The translations under genes and the position numbers were made by a program. This document shows, piece by piece, positions 35,245 to 46,064 of a stretch of DNA of 64,000 nucleotides. Under the pieces are notes generated by a model. That model was not told where the DNA came from and did no database searches. It saw only the letters and a program-made list of their open reading frames with translations. Position 1 is the first letter of the stretch. Each line of letters begins with the position of its first letter. Source of the stretch: Anaerolineales bacterium (GTDB lineage: Bacteria > Chloroflexota > Anaerolineae > Anaerolineales > Villigracilaceae); NCBI GenBank assembly GCA_030834895.1, contig JAUQXA010000010.1, positions 186,001 through 250,000 of the forward strand, in the 5' to 3' direction.

Positions 35245-36090
35245 TCAATATTGATAAAACCCTTTTCCTGTCTTTCTGCCCAAGTATCCCGCATCTACCA
35301 TTTTCCTCAGCAAATAGGCGGGACGATATTTATCCTCGCCCAGGCCGCGCTGCAAGACTTCCAGGATGAACAAAACCACATCCAGCCCGATCAGGTCTGC
35401 CAATTCCAACGGTCCCATGGGATGGTTCATGCCGAGCTTCATCACCTGGTCAATGGCTTCGGGCGCGCCGACTCCCTCCTGCAAGGTAAAGATTGCCTCG
35501 TTGATCATCGGACATAAAATGCGGTTGGAGATAAAACCAGGTGAGTCATTCGCTTCGACGGGCTCCTTGCTCATGACCTTGCAGATGTCCACGACGGTTT
35601 TTGCCGTTTCATCGGATGTTCCCGACCCGCGGATGACTTCCACCAATTTCATCAACGGCACGGGATTCATGAAGTGCATTCCGATCACCCTATCGGGACG
35701 TTTGGTTGCGGCGGCGATTTTTGTGATCGAAATGGACGACGTATTCGACGCTAGGATCACGCCTTCACGTGCATTGACATCCATGTCCCTGAATAACCTG
35801 AGCTTTACTTCGGGATTTTCCGTCGCGGCTTCGATGACCAGATCGGCATCTTTCATCGTGTCCATGGTTGGCACGAACTGAATTGCGTCAACCGAAGCCT
35901 TTTGTTCCATATTGATCATCCCCTTTTCCAGCAGTTTCGTCGTGGATTTTGCGACTGTTGCCCTTGCCTTTTCCAGTGCGGCGGGCTGAACATCCATGCA
36001 GGTGACCTGATAACCCGATGTCGCCGCAACCTGCGCGATACCATTACCCATCGTACCTGCGCCGATGACGAAGATGTGTTTGACTGTCAT
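35245..36090 (-). CDS. hbd: 3-hydroxybutyryl-CoA dehydrogenase
   Basis: 281 residues from ATG 36090, which overlaps the TGA of the DinB gene as ATGA. NAD site GAGTMGNGIAQVAA (10-23), catalytic triad residues in SSNTSSI-type and HFMNPVP segments, C-terminal domain ending LGRKTGKGFYQY. It oxidises (S)-3-hydroxyacyl-CoA in butyrate/beta-oxidation style pathways. The thiolase upstream supplies acetoacetyl-CoA chemistry. Confidence 0.94.
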   Translation of the reverse strand: MTVKHIFVIGAGTMGNGIAQVAATSGYQVTCMDVQPAALEKARATVAKSTTKLLEKGMINMEQKASVDAIQFVPTMDTMKDADLVIEAATENPEVKLRLFRDMDVNAREGVILASNTSSISITKIAAATKRPDRVIGMHFMNPVPLMKLVEVIRGSGTSDETAKTVVDICKVMSKEPVEANDSPGFISNRILCPMINEAIFTLQEGVGAPEAIDQVMKLGMNHPMGPLELADLIGLDVVLFILEVLQRGLGEDKYRPAYLLRKMVDAGYLGRKTGKGFYQY

Positions 36091-36572
36091 TTTCGTTCTT
36101 TCCATAATTTCAGATTGTTCTTGATCTGCTCGATGTGACCGGGAATGTGACCTGAATAAAGATCGATCCATTTCTCGAAGGTATACGGTGCTTCATATTC
36201 CGGGTGGACGACGGAGTGATTGAATACTTCATCGGGCTGGCTTTTGAGCAGTTTATATGTTGTCTTTCTTGCCAGCCTTGTAATCTCGAGCGCATCTTCC
36301 AAATCATGCTCGTCATACTTCAACACATTTGCCCACACATCCTGGTCGTAGCCCATCAAGGTGCTGCCTGGCTCGGCAATCAGTTTTCTGGCACGGAGGG
36401 CGGCGTTGGATTCACTGTCGGCGATGTGAATAATGATCTCGTGGACACTCCATTCCGTTGGCGCGGGTTTGAATTTCATCGCCTCCTGCGGGACTTCCGC
36501 CAGCACGGAGTTTAACAAATCATACCCAGAACCGTACAGTTCAATCTTTTCATTCCGTTCTTCGATGTTCAT
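36087..36572 (-). CDS. DinB-family (YfiT-like) protein
   Basis: 161 residues, four-helix DinB fold. Metal-ligand type histidines: H in EWSVHEIIIHIAD and the pair in YSGHIPGHIEQIKNNL. DinB/YfiT members are putative metal-dependent thiol transferases. Here the gene sits between thiolase and 3-hydroxybutyryl-CoA dehydrogenase and is translationally coupled to the latter by ATGA, which is not the usual context. Confidence 0.88.
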   Translation of the reverse strand: MNIEERNEKIELYGSGYDLLNSVLAEVPQEAMKFKPAPTEWSVHEIIIHIADSESNAALRARKLIAEPGSTLMGYDQDVWANVLKYDEHDLEDALEITRLARKTTYKLLKSQPDEVFNHSVVHPEYEAPYTFEKWIDLYSGHIPGHIEQIKNNLKLWKERK

Positions 36573-36590
36573 TTTGTCTCCTTGAATTTG

Positions 36591-37790
36591 TCAACGGATT
36601 TCGATTGCCATTGCCACGGCTTCGCCACCACCCAGACATAGGGACGCGATTCCGCGCTTCAAGCCGCGGTCTTTCAAAGCGTAGATGAGGGTTGTCAGCA
36701 CGCGCGCGCCGCTCGCTCCCAACGGGTGACCAAGGGCAATCGCGCCGCCGTTGACGTTGACTTTGTCCCAGTCCCAGCCTTGGCCGGCGAGGGCGTAGCC
36801 GTCCGCGAGGACTTGGGCAGCAAAGGCTTCGTTGAGTTCGATCAAATCCACCTCGGCAAAGGTCCAGCCGACCTTGTTCAGCAGTTTGGATATCGCGTGG
36901 ATGGGGGCGGCAAACAGGTATTTCGGTTCGACCGCTGCCTGCGCGTAGCCAGTTATATAAGCAATAGGTTTAAGATTGTTTTTCTCCGCATAAGCCCGGG
37001 ACGAAACCACAACCGCCGCCGCGCCATCATTCATGGAAGAGGAATTGCCAGCTGTTACCTTGCCGTCGGGTTTGAAAACAGGCTTCAGCTTGGATAACGA
37101 CTCAAGCGAAGCGTCCTTGCGCGGACCTTCGTCAGTGTCGAAAATTGCCACCTCGCCCTTTCGCCCGGGAATTTGAACTGGAGCAATCTCGGCTTTGAAT
37201 TTTCCCTCCTCCTGCGCGGTAATCGCTTTCTGATGGGAGCGGAGCGCAAACTCGTCCATTGCCTCGCGTGAAACCTCGTACCCGCTTGCGATGAACTCCG
37301 CCGCCATACCCATACCCCAGTTCTCGAACGGATCCCACAGCCCGTCGTGGAGCAGGGCATCGGTCAACGGTTGGTGACCGAAACGCATCTCACCCAATCT
37401 TCCATTGACAAGATACGGCGCGCGGCTCATGGATTCCATTCCGCCCGCAACCAGAAGATTCGCGTCCCCGGCGCGGACAGCTTGCGCTGCAAACATGACG
37501 GCTTTCAGTCCTGAACCGCAGACCTTGTTGACTGTGCTTGCGCCGACGCTGGCTGGCAATCCCGCAAAAATTGCCGCCTGGCGCGCGGGAGCCTGCCCGT
37601 TTCCTGCCTGAACCACTTGTCCCATCAGCACTTCTTCGATGTCTTTCGGATCGATGTCCGCGCGTTCCACCGCGGCTTGAATTGCCGCCGCGCCAAGTTT
37701 CACGGCAGGGACTCCGCTTAGTCCGCCTTGAAATTTTCCAATGGGTATACGCGCCGCGCTCAAAAGCACGGCTTCATTCTCCTTGGTCAT
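36591..37790 (-). CDS. acetyl-CoA acetyltransferase (thiolase)
   Basis: 399 residues from ATG 37790 with AAAGGAGGAACC in front. Acyl-binding Cys in [12 protein letters not shown] (about 87-98), [23 protein letters not shown] and C-terminal catalytic Cys in [10 protein letters not shown]. It condenses or cleaves acetoacetyl-CoA. First gene of a three-gene operon with DinB and 3-hydroxybutyryl-CoA dehydrogenase. Confidence 0.95.
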   Translation of the reverse strand: MTKENEAVLLSAARIPIGKFQGGLSGVPAVKLGAAAIQAAVERADIDPKDIEEVLMGQVVQAGNGQAPARQAAIFAGLPASVGASTVNKVCGSGLKAVMFAAQAVRAGDANLLVAGGMESMSRAPYLVNGRLGEMRFGHQPLTDALLHDGLWDPFENWGMGMAAEFIASGYEVSREAMDEFALRSHQKAITAQEEGKFKAEIAPVQIPGRKGEVAIFDTDEGPRKDASLESLSKLKPVFKPDGKVTAGNSSSMNDGAAAVVVSSRAYAEKNNLKPIAYITGYAQAAVEPKYLFAAPIHAISKLLNKVGWTFAEVDLIELNEAFAAQVLADGYALAGQGWDWDKVNVNGGAIALGHPLGASGARVLTTLIYALKDRGLKRGIASLCLGGGEAVAMAIEIR

Positions 37791-37841
37791 GGGTTCCTCC
37801 TTTGGCTGGTACGGCAATTATAAAGCCTGGTGCGGGAATAG

Positions 37842-37873
37842 AAAGAGGCGTTCTCGGATGAGAACGCCTCTTT
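37842..37873 (-). terminator. terminator after the DUF3048 lipoprotein gene
   Basis: 14-bp perfect stem AAAGAGGCGTTCTC / GAGAACGCCTCTTT with a GGAT loop; minus-strand reading ends in TTTC. It also separates this gene from the thiolase start region. Confidence 0.8.
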
Positions 37874-37919
37874 GCATTTAATGGGTTGTAAAATTTTACG
37901 ACTTTCACCTCGCAACAGT

Positions 37920-39554
37920 CTACTCCGACCCCTCCGGTGGATAGTAGCGCAGTTTCCAGGTCCCACCGCCCTCGTCCGACACAATGGAATATGGCGTTGC
38001 GACGTAAATCCAGGTACTGCCAGGCTTCAACGGAGCGGGACTTCCATCGGCGTTGATGAACTTCATCGGCCTGCGCTGACCCGTGTTTTGTTCGTAGTTG
38101 TCCGACCGGGTGCTCCATTTGATATCATATCTCATCCCGTCGCGAAAGAGGATCGCCCGGCCTTCGTCTCCCTGTTCGAGGTGAATATCCAAATTGGTGG
38201 GTGAGACCACGTCCACTTCGGCGAAGATGATGATGAAATTCTCGAAATGCAGTTGACGTCCTGTCAGGCGGTCAGTGTCCGCGTGTAGTTGACCGGCGGT
38301 GGCGTTATCGGCATTGTCCACGAATCTCAGCCATGCGCCATAAAGCGGGTCATAGATCCAGCCGGACTGGTTGAGCAAAGCCACGTACACGTTGATCTGG
38401 TTTGCGGGCGTGCCGCCAGCGGGCACGGCCTCGCTGAAAAGATTGCTGGCGTAATTGAATCCGCCGCGCGTGTGATGCATGTTGTCCTCAGCCACCGCCC
38501 GCAGCCGCTCCAGCGGCATCATCGCGCCGCCGCCTGCATCTTCATGCGCCACCATTGAGCATTGCGGCAATTCGGATAAAACCTCTTTGGAGGCGAAGGC
38601 ATAGATCAGGCATGAGTCCTGGAAGAAATTGGCAATGTCCGCGTATAGCAAACGTCCAGAGCGGATGGGACCAACCTCCGCCTTGGGGATTTGGACCGAC
38701 TCGCCTGGCGTGGGGATCGGCTGATCGGACGGGATCAGACCTGCGTCGAGCAAAAGGTAGGTGGATTGAATCTCCACGTCTGCACGTCCCGAAAGCGGGT
38801 CGGCGTCGCTATCGGCATTTTCATCCCCGATGTTTTGACTTGTGAATCCCAGCCATTCGGGTAAAAGGAATTCGACTGTGTGCTTCCCAGGGTGGGCGTT
38901 GAATCCGTAGTACCCATTGTTGTCGGTGGTGGTGGATTCAACTAATTGATTTGCCTCGTCATAAAGGTTGACGCAAATTCCGCCAACTCCCGGCTCGTAG
39001 GGTTCCTGCCGTCCGTTTTTATTTTCATCCAGCCAGACCTGGTTGCCGAGGATACTGGAGCTTTGTGTGAACGGCTCCCTGCGGACTTCGCAATCGCCAC
39101 TGACGGGAATTTCAGGCTCGGGGAATGCACCGTGAAAGACTCCCAGAAAACGCGTCGCGCCCTCTGTAATGTAAAACTCGAAGACCCACGGCGCAAATGA
39201 CAGCCCCGCCTGCGGACGCGCCACGGGTGGAAAATGCGAAATCGAAAGCAGCATGGCCGGCATCTGCAAGAGTCCCGGGTCTTCCACGGGCTGTCCGCTC
39301 AACGGGTTGTAACCAGCGGGGAAATCCTCGCGGTCGGGTCCAAAAGATGACGGCGCGGCAAAAGGCTGTGGGGTGGGGATGGCTGTCGGGGGGATTGTCG
39401 TCGGGGTGGCGGCTTCGACTTCCGCTGAAGCCTTTGCCGGCGCAGGCTCGGTTGCTGTGACGGTCAATCCGCCGCCCGCGCTGGCACAGGCAAGCAAAAC
39501 CAGCATGATAATCCCCGTGATCAACAGTGCATTTGTGTTTCGTCTTTTGAGCAT
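37920..39554 (-). CDS. DUF3048 (YerB-like) lipoprotein with inserted SdrD-B domain
   Basis: 544 residues. Signal with lipobox VLLAC (Cys23), a Thr/Pro-rich linker, then DUF3048 N-part (79-142: YNPLSGQPVEDPG, FYITEGATRFLGVF). At about 166-273 a SdrD B-like repeat is inserted (LGNQVWLDENKNGRQEPYEPG, TDNNGYYGF), after which DUF3048 resumes (293 onward: VGPIRSGRLLYADIANFF, LERLRAVAED). The inserted Ig-like domain splits the DUF3048 core. A surface/cell-envelope role is expected; the enzymatic role of DUF3048 is unknown. It is followed by a terminator. Confidence 0.8.
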   Translation of the reverse strand: MLKRRNTNALLITGIIMLVLLACASAGGGLTVTATEPAPAKASAEVEAATPTTIPPTAIPTPQPFAAPSSFGPDREDFPAGYNPLSGQPVEDPGLLQMPAMLLSISHFPPVARPQAGLSFAPWVFEFYITEGATRFLGVFHGAFPEPEIPVSGDCEVRREPFTQSSSILGNQVWLDENKNGRQEPYEPGVGGICVNLYDEANQLVESTTTDNNGYYGFNAHPGKHTVEFLLPEWLGFTSQNIGDENADSDADPLSGRADVEIQSTYLLLDAGLIPSDQPIPTPGESVQIPKAEVGPIRSGRLLYADIANFFQDSCLIYAFASKEVLSELPQCSMVAHEDAGGGAMMPLERLRAVAEDNMHHTRGGFNYASNLFSEAVPAGGTPANQINVYVALLNQSGWIYDPLYGAWLRFVDNADNATAGQLHADTDRLTGRQLHFENFIIIFAEVDVVSPTNLDIHLEQGDEGRAILFRDGMRYDIKWSTRSDNYEQNTGQRRPMKFINADGSPAPLKPGSTWIYVATPYSIVSDEGGGTWKLRYYPPEGSE

Positions 39555-39582
39555 GACGTCTCCGTTTATACCTGTAAAATAG

Positions 39583-39611
39583 TCCCTAAGGGTTTTGGAA
39601 ACCCTTAGGGA
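39583..39611. repeat. 13-bp inverted repeat hairpin
   Basis: TCCCTAAGGGTTT, TGG loop, AAACCCTTAGGGA. It sits 28 bases before the lipoprotein gene start. Confidence 0.7.
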
Positions 39612-39678
39612 TTTGTACGATAACGGATTTATTTCGCGATGTCAGTCCCCATTAAGTAGGTCTTGCACGATGGGTGCG

Positions 39679-39764
39679 GTGCGTCGCACTTTCACTTGCA
39701 GGCAAAGCTCAAGGCAAGACTCGGCTGCTTTTCTGGGTTCGTCCGCCCGTCTGGTGCGACGCAC
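39679..39764. repeat. inverted-repeat bordered element
   Basis: GTGCGTCGCAC (39679-39689) and its complement GTGCGACGCAC (39754-39764) enclose 64 bases with no ORF. It lies five bases from the HIT gene stop. Confidence 0.55.
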
Positions 39765-39769
39765 TGATA

Positions 39770-40255
39770 CTATATGGATTCAAATCCCTCGCGGATGCGC
39801 TTGTAAGTTTCCTCGATGGCTTCCGGTAGCACGCGGGTCTCTCCCAGTGCGGACATGAAGTTGGTATCTCCTCCCCAGCGTGGGACGATGTGAATATGCA
39901 CATGTCCCGGCACACCCGCCCCCGCCGCCGAACCGATGTTCGCGCCGATGTTGAATCCCTGTGGACGATAAACCTTTTTCAAAACAACGACGCACTGTGA
40001 CGTGAGTTCCATCATCTCCGCGCGTGATGCGGCGTCGAGGTCCTCCAGCGTGGGGACATGCTCAAACGGCACGACCATCAAATGTCCGCTGGTATAGGGG
40101 TAGAGGTTGAGGATGACGAAGTTGCGCTGCCCGCGAAATGGAATCAGCTTGGACGCGTCGTCGTTTCGGGCGTGCGCGTTGCAAAAAACACAGCCTTCTT
40201 CTGTTTGGTTGCTCTCAATATATTTCATGCGCCAGGGTGACCAGAGATGTTTCAT
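39770..40255 (-). CDS. HIT-family (histidine triad) hydrolase/phosphorylase
   Basis: 161 residues. N-terminal zinc-type CVFCN, then the HIT core with HLMVVPFEHV and triad HVHIHIVPRW near 125-134. Like Ap4A phosphorylase and related HIT proteins, it probably acts on nucleoside-phosphate esters. It is preceded by amylosucrase but reads as a separate housekeeping gene. Confidence 0.93.
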   Translation of the reverse strand: MKHLWSPWRMKYIESNQTEEGCVFCNAHARNDDASKLIPFRGQRNFVILNLYPYTSGHLMVVPFEHVPTLEDLDAASRAEMMELTSQCVVVLKKVYRPQGFNIGANIGSAAGAGVPGHVHIHIVPRWGGDTNFMSALGETRVLPEAIEETYKRIREGFESI

Positions 40256-40290
40256 GGGATTTATTGAATTTTAGCAGAAAAAATTGAAAA

Positions 40291-42267
40291 TTATCCAAAC
40301 ACCAGAAAATCCAGTGGTTCAATTACACCATTCCCCTGCTCTGCAATTCTGCTCCGTCCGTGAAGTCGTTTCTTACTGTGAACGGAATATTGCTCCAAAA
40401 CCTGCGTGGAGAGGGTCTGTGGCGATTCGGAGAAGTTGGCAAAGACCACAGCGCGTTTACCTGCGTGAGTCCGCTCGAAGCCGAGGACGTGTTCACTCTC
40501 CGTGGGGATGACTTCCAGTTCGCCGTCGCCGAAGACCTTGTGACTTTTTCGCAGCTTGATGAGTTTCTTCAATCCTTGAAAGACACGCCCTTCGATGGTT
40601 TTGGGATCGCTGCGTTCGGCATACTTCTCCCAATCCGCCTTGGGACGATGCACCCAGCGGCTGTCTCTTTCGTGGGCGGGGTCGTCGCGATAGGCGTAGT
40701 CATTGAGTGTGCCGATCTCGTCACCGAGGTAGATGAGCGGAATTCCGCCTGCTGTCAGAATGATTCCGTGAATCAAAAAAATGCGGCGGATGGCAAGTTC
40801 CACTTCATTTTTGCCTTCCTCGTGCAGGGCTTTCTCAAGCCCGGCCAGCGAGGCGCAGGTCCCGCTGATTCGGCAATCTCCTGTGAACAGATTTTCCTGA
40901 AAGGGCAGTCCACGCGCAAAGCTGCCGTTGAACCGTCCGCGGTAGAACTCGTTGAGGAAGTTGCGGTGGTCCCTGCCGTTGATGCCCAGTTGGGCGGCAT
41001 CTTCATCTGAAAAAGTCCAGCCGATGTCGTCGTGCACGCGGACGTAATTCACCCATGCCGTTTCAGGGTGAAGTTTGAAGCGCTTCGCCAGTGCCTGCGA
41101 AAGCAGGTTGACCTGTCGGGTGGCGAGGGTGTTCCATAGCAAAGCCATCAGCAGTGGATTGTAAGAAATCTGGCACTCGTGCGGTGAGATATATTTCACC
41201 ACGTCATCCGGATGCACGATGGCTTCCGACTTGAAAATGAGCGCAGGTGCGGCAATTCGCGTCACCGCGTTGAACGCTTGTATCAAGGTGTGCGCTTCGG
41301 GTAGGTTTTCACATCCCGTGCCGAGTTGTTTCCAGATGAACGCAACCGCGTCGAGTCGCAATACTTCCACACCCTGATTGGCTAGGAAGAGCATTTCCTC
41401 CGCCATGCGGTTGAAGACGGCGGGGTTGGCGTAGTTCAAATCCCATTGATAGCTGTGGAAGGTCGTCCACACCCAGCCACCTTTTCCGTTGAACAGTTCG
41501 GGCAGGAAGGTGAACGCACCGGGATGTTCCTCGGGAAAGATTTCCCTAAGGTTTCGTTCGTATTCATCGGGCATCTCGCGAGTGGGGAAGATGCGATAAA
41601 AGTCCATAAAATCTTCGTCGCCTGCCTTTGCCTTTTGCGCCCAGATGTGTTCATCGGAAGTGTGGTTGAAGACCAAATCCACCACGAGGCTGATGTTTGC
41701 GCTGCGCAGTTCGCGGGCAAGCGCGGACAATTCCTTCATCGTACCAAGCGGCGGATGAATCTCACGATAACTGCTCACCGCATAGCCGCCGTCGTTTTCT
41801 TTTTCGGGGGCTTTGAAGAGCGGCATGAGGTGGAGATAGGTCAGCCCCAATTCTTTGAAATACGGAATTTTCGACTTGACGCCTTTGAGGTCGCCCGCAA
41901 ACAAATCCACGTAGCAGACTCCGCCCAGCATTTGGTTCGACTGGAACCAGAGCGGATTCTGTTCCCGATCCTCATCCAACTCCCGCAAGTCCAGCGGACG
42001 GCTGAACCACGAGCGGGCGATGCTGGTCACCAGGTCTTCGAGGTGGAAGAAGAAGTCGTATTGCCCGTGATAGATTTGCAAGTACAACTCAAAGAGCGCG
42101 GGGAAATTTTTGTGCAGACGCGTGGCGAACTGCTCCCAAGCCTCTGGATCTTTGGAAATGTCTTTTTTCAGCGTCTGTTCCACGCGCAGCAAAATACGTT
42201 GCTGGGATTTCTGCGCCTGGTGTTCGGGAGAGGTTTGAAGCATGAATAATCCGATTCTGGAATCCAT
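40291..42267 (-). CDS. amylosucrase (GH13_4)
   Basis: 658 residues. It splits sucrose and transfers glucose to make an alpha-1,4-glucan, releasing fructose. Landmarks are the long N-terminal helical domain, LVVDLVFNHTSDEHIW (region I), nucleophile Asp in EVLRLDAVAF, acid/base Glu in LIFKSEAIVHP, and RVHDDIGWTF with the conserved amylosucrase-type histidine-aspartates. Length fits amylosucrase rather than alpha-amylase. No strong Shine-Dalgarno; the start may be eight codons later. It follows the ROK kinase, with a 28-bp palindrome between. Confidence 0.93.
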   Translation of the reverse strand: MDSRIGLFMLQTSPEHQAQKSQQRILLRVEQTLKKDISKDPEAWEQFATRLHKNFPALFELYLQIYHGQYDFFFHLEDLVTSIARSWFSRPLDLRELDEDREQNPLWFQSNQMLGGVCYVDLFAGDLKGVKSKIPYFKELGLTYLHLMPLFKAPEKENDGGYAVSSYREIHPPLGTMKELSALARELRSANISLVVDLVFNHTSDEHIWAQKAKAGDEDFMDFYRIFPTREMPDEYERNLREIFPEEHPGAFTFLPELFNGKGGWVWTTFHSYQWDLNYANPAVFNRMAEEMLFLANQGVEVLRLDAVAFIWKQLGTGCENLPEAHTLIQAFNAVTRIAAPALIFKSEAIVHPDDVVKYISPHECQISYNPLLMALLWNTLATRQVNLLSQALAKRFKLHPETAWVNYVRVHDDIGWTFSDEDAAQLGINGRDHRNFLNEFYRGRFNGSFARGLPFQENLFTGDCRISGTCASLAGLEKALHEEGKNEVELAIRRIFLIHGIILTAGGIPLIYLGDEIGTLNDYAYRDDPAHERDSRWVHRPKADWEKYAERSDPKTIEGRVFQGLKKLIKLRKSHKVFGDGELEVIPTESEHVLGFERTHAGKRAVVFANFSESPQTLSTQVLEQYSVHSKKRLHGRSRIAEQGNGVIEPLDFLVFG

Positions 42268-42300
42268 CAGCTCACTTGCCCTGTGGGTGCTGATGAATAA

Positions 42301-42328
42301 ATATCTGGACGGCTTGCCGTCCAGATAT
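42301..42328. repeat. 28-bp palindrome between ROK kinase and amylosucrase
   Basis: ATATCTGGACGGC-TT-GCCGTCCAGATAT. It lies five bases after the ROK stop; like the malQ terminator it carries GGACGGC. It may end the treS-ROK transcript or act as an attenuator. Confidence 0.8.
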
Positions 42329-42333
42329 CAAAG

Positions 42334-43226
42334 TTATACAGCCTGTTCCGCCAGGGCAATGGCTCCCAACATGCCTGAGCGATCTCCAAGCCCCGGGTTA
42401 ACGATATAGGATTCGATATTTTCGAGGATGATGGGTGATTGAATGTAGCCGTTGATCAATTCCTTCGTCCGTTGCTGGATTCTCGGCAGGAGATGTCCCA
42501 CCGAGCCGACGCCGCCGCCGAGGATGATCCGCTGGGGCGAGAGCGTATACGAGTAACTGGATAGAGCCTGCGCGATGTATTCGGCTTCGAGTTCCCAGGC
42601 GGGATGGTCTTTTGCAAGCGTATTCCCGCTCCGCTTCCAGCGCTTTTCGATGGCGACACCCGAGGCAAGCCCTTCGAAACAATCCCCGTGGAACGGGCAG
42701 ACACCTTCGAATGGGTCCTTGCTTTTGTCGTGTGAGAGCGGAACATGCCCCATTTCAGGATGAAGTAAACCGTGAAGCAGTTTGCCTTCCACGAATGCGC
42801 CGCCGCCGATACCCGTGCCAACGGTGAGGTAAATGAAGTTGTGCAGACCCTGTCCCTTGCCCCAGCGCCATTCCCCCAGCGCCGCCCCGTTGACATCGGT
42901 GTCGAAGGCAATGGGAATGTCGAATGAATTGCGCAACATACCGACCACGTTTGCATTCGTCCAACCCGGTTTTGGCGTCGGGAGGATATGCCCGTAGGTT
43001 GGCGAATCAGGATTCGGATCAAGAGGTCCAAAGCAGGCAAAACCAATCGAGGAGAGTTTACCGAAGTTTTTTTCCTGCTGCTTGAAGAAATCCACGACCA
43101 GCGCCATCGTTTCCTCTGGTGAGGTGGTCTGAAAACGGGCTTCGGCGCGGATGCTGTGAGGCCCCGTGCCGACGGCGCAGACAAATTTCGTCCCGCCACC
43201 TTCGATGCCGCCAAAAAGTTGAGTTG

Positions 43227-43230
<4 letters not shown>
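42334..43230 (-). CDS. ROK-family fructokinase
   Basis: 298 residues from ATG 43230, which overlaps the TreS stop as ATGA. ATP site [13 protein letters not shown], catalytic Asp in [22 protein letters not shown] and a zinc-site [14 protein letters not shown]. The zinc motif and size match fructokinases of the ScrK/YdhR type. It would phosphorylate the fructose released by amylosucrase. Confidence 0.92.
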
Positions 43231-44825
<1,595 letters not shown>

Positions 44826-44842
44826 TTGTTTTTAGACTTATT

Positions 44843-44908
44843 CCCGCTGAGCACAGCCGAAGCATAAACAATTGCTTGCAACTGCCCTTCGACTACGCTC
44901 AAGGCGGG
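44843..44908. repeat. degenerate copy of the CGTAGTCGAAGG hairpin repeat
   Basis: CCCGCTGAGC and GCTCAAGGCGGG arms surround CCTTCGACTACGCTCA (44886-44901), the core shared with 12969-12985 and 61143-61160. The left arm has drifted (CAGCCGAAGC). Confidence 0.6.
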
Positions 44909-44920
44909 TTGTGGTAATAA

Positions 44921-44952
44921 AAAATGGACTGGGTCCTGCCCAGTCCATTTTT
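44921..44952 (-). terminator. terminator of the sugar ABC operon
   Basis: 13-bp stem AAAATGGACTGGG (44921-44933) / CCCAGTCCATTTT (44939-44951) with T run on the minus strand, nine bases after the malG-type gene stop. Confidence 0.85.
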
Positions 44953-44960
44953 CTTGTGCC

Positions 44961-46064
44961 TTAGCCTTTGACCGAGCCTGCAAGCAACCCGCGAACGAAG
45001 AAACGTTGCAGGGCGAAGAATACCGCGAGTGGCAGCAACATGCTGACGAATGCGCCTGCTGTGAGCAGGTGCCAGTCCTGTCCTTTTTCACCGACGATGG
45101 ATGCCAGCGCGTAGGTGACCACGCGGCTCTTGTCTCCCAAAAAGACCAGGGCGACCAGGTAGTCATTCCAGACCCACAGGAACTGGAAGATGGCGAAGGA
45201 AGCCAACGCGGGCACCGAAAGCGGCAGGATCAGCTGCGTGAAAATAGTGAAGTTCGAAGCTCCATCGATGTAGGCGGCCTCCAGCAAATCACGCGGTAGA
45301 GTGCTCATGTAGTTGAAGAGCAAATAAGTGGCAAGCGGCAGGCCAAAACCGGTGTGTGCCATCCAGATGCCCAGAAAAGTTCCATTCAAATTCAATTTGG
45401 TGTAATCCTGCAGAATTGGCACAAGCGAAATTTGCAGAGGCACAACCAGAATTGCCACCACTATGGTGAAGATCAAACTCCGTCCGGGGAAGTTCAACCA
45501 CGAGAATCCAAATGCGGCGAAAGCGGCAATCAGGATGGGGATGATGGTGGCGGGAACAGCCACTGCAATCGAGTTGAGAAATGCGCCGCCCAGGTCATTG
45601 CCCTTGCGGATGATTTCGTTTCCAGAAGCGTCGGTAAAGCGGATTTCCTTTCCTGTCAGGACGTCCACGTAGTTATCAAGGGTCAATGGTTTATAGAAGA
45701 AGCCAACCCACTGTTCAGTGGTGACCTGAATGGTGCGTGTGCGTTTATTTCCGTACCAGGTCAAGGTGCGACCATCAGAGAGGTTGACGCCCTGCCTTAA
45801 TTCCTCGAACGTGGCGGTAATGCCTTCGATTTGGATTGGCTCGTCCACGTTCACGGAGGCATCAAGCACAATCTCGCTTGATGGTACTTTTTCCTTGTGG
45901 GGCAGCACCGTCCACCAGCCAGATGTGAAGATATCCTGACTGTTACGCAGGGAGGTGATGAATACCCCCAGTGTCGGCAGCAACCAAAAGAAACAGATCA
46001 GGATGAGAACGCCATTGATGATAATGCTCGAACGTATTTGTTGGGCTTTGTATCCGGTTTTCAT
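44961..46064 (-). CDS. carbohydrate ABC transporter permease, MalG type
   Basis: 367 residues, about 90 more than usual. One membrane helix (about 12-34) is followed by a large extracytoplasmic insertion, roughly residues 50-150 (with VPSSEIVLDASVNVDEP and LSDGRTLTWYGNKRT), before the five-helix permease core with EAA loop EAAYIDGASNFTIFTQLILPLS. Its ATG overlaps the malF-type TAA by one base (TAATG). Import of a disaccharide such as sucrose, maltose or trehalose is inferred from the neighbouring enzymes. Confidence 0.92.
   Translation of the reverse strand: MKTGYKAQQIRSSIIINGVLILICFFWLLPTLGVFITSLRNSQDIFTSGWWTVLPHKEKVPSSEIVLDASVNVDEPIQIEGITATFEELRQGVNLSDGRTLTWYGNKRTRTIQVTTEQWVGFFYKPLTLDNYVDVLTGKEIRFTDASGNEIIRKGNDLGGAFLNSIAVAVPATIIPILIAAFAAFGFSWLNFPGRSLIFTIVVAILVVPLQISLVPILQDYTKLNLNGTFLGIWMAHTGFGLPLATYLLFNYMSTLPRDLLEAAYIDGASNFTIFTQLILPLSVPALASFAIFQFLWVWNDYLVALVFLGDKSRVVTYALASIVGEKGQDWHLLTAGAFVSMLLPLAVFFALQRFFVRGLLAGSVKG

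Noticed and set aside
36087..36572. DinB gene as a DNA-damage gene
   Set aside because: DinB/YfiT family name refers to a fold unrelated to DNA polymerase IV; context is CoA metabolism.
41446..42249. 267-codon ORF antisense to amylosucrase
   Set aside because: Shadow frame, no family features.
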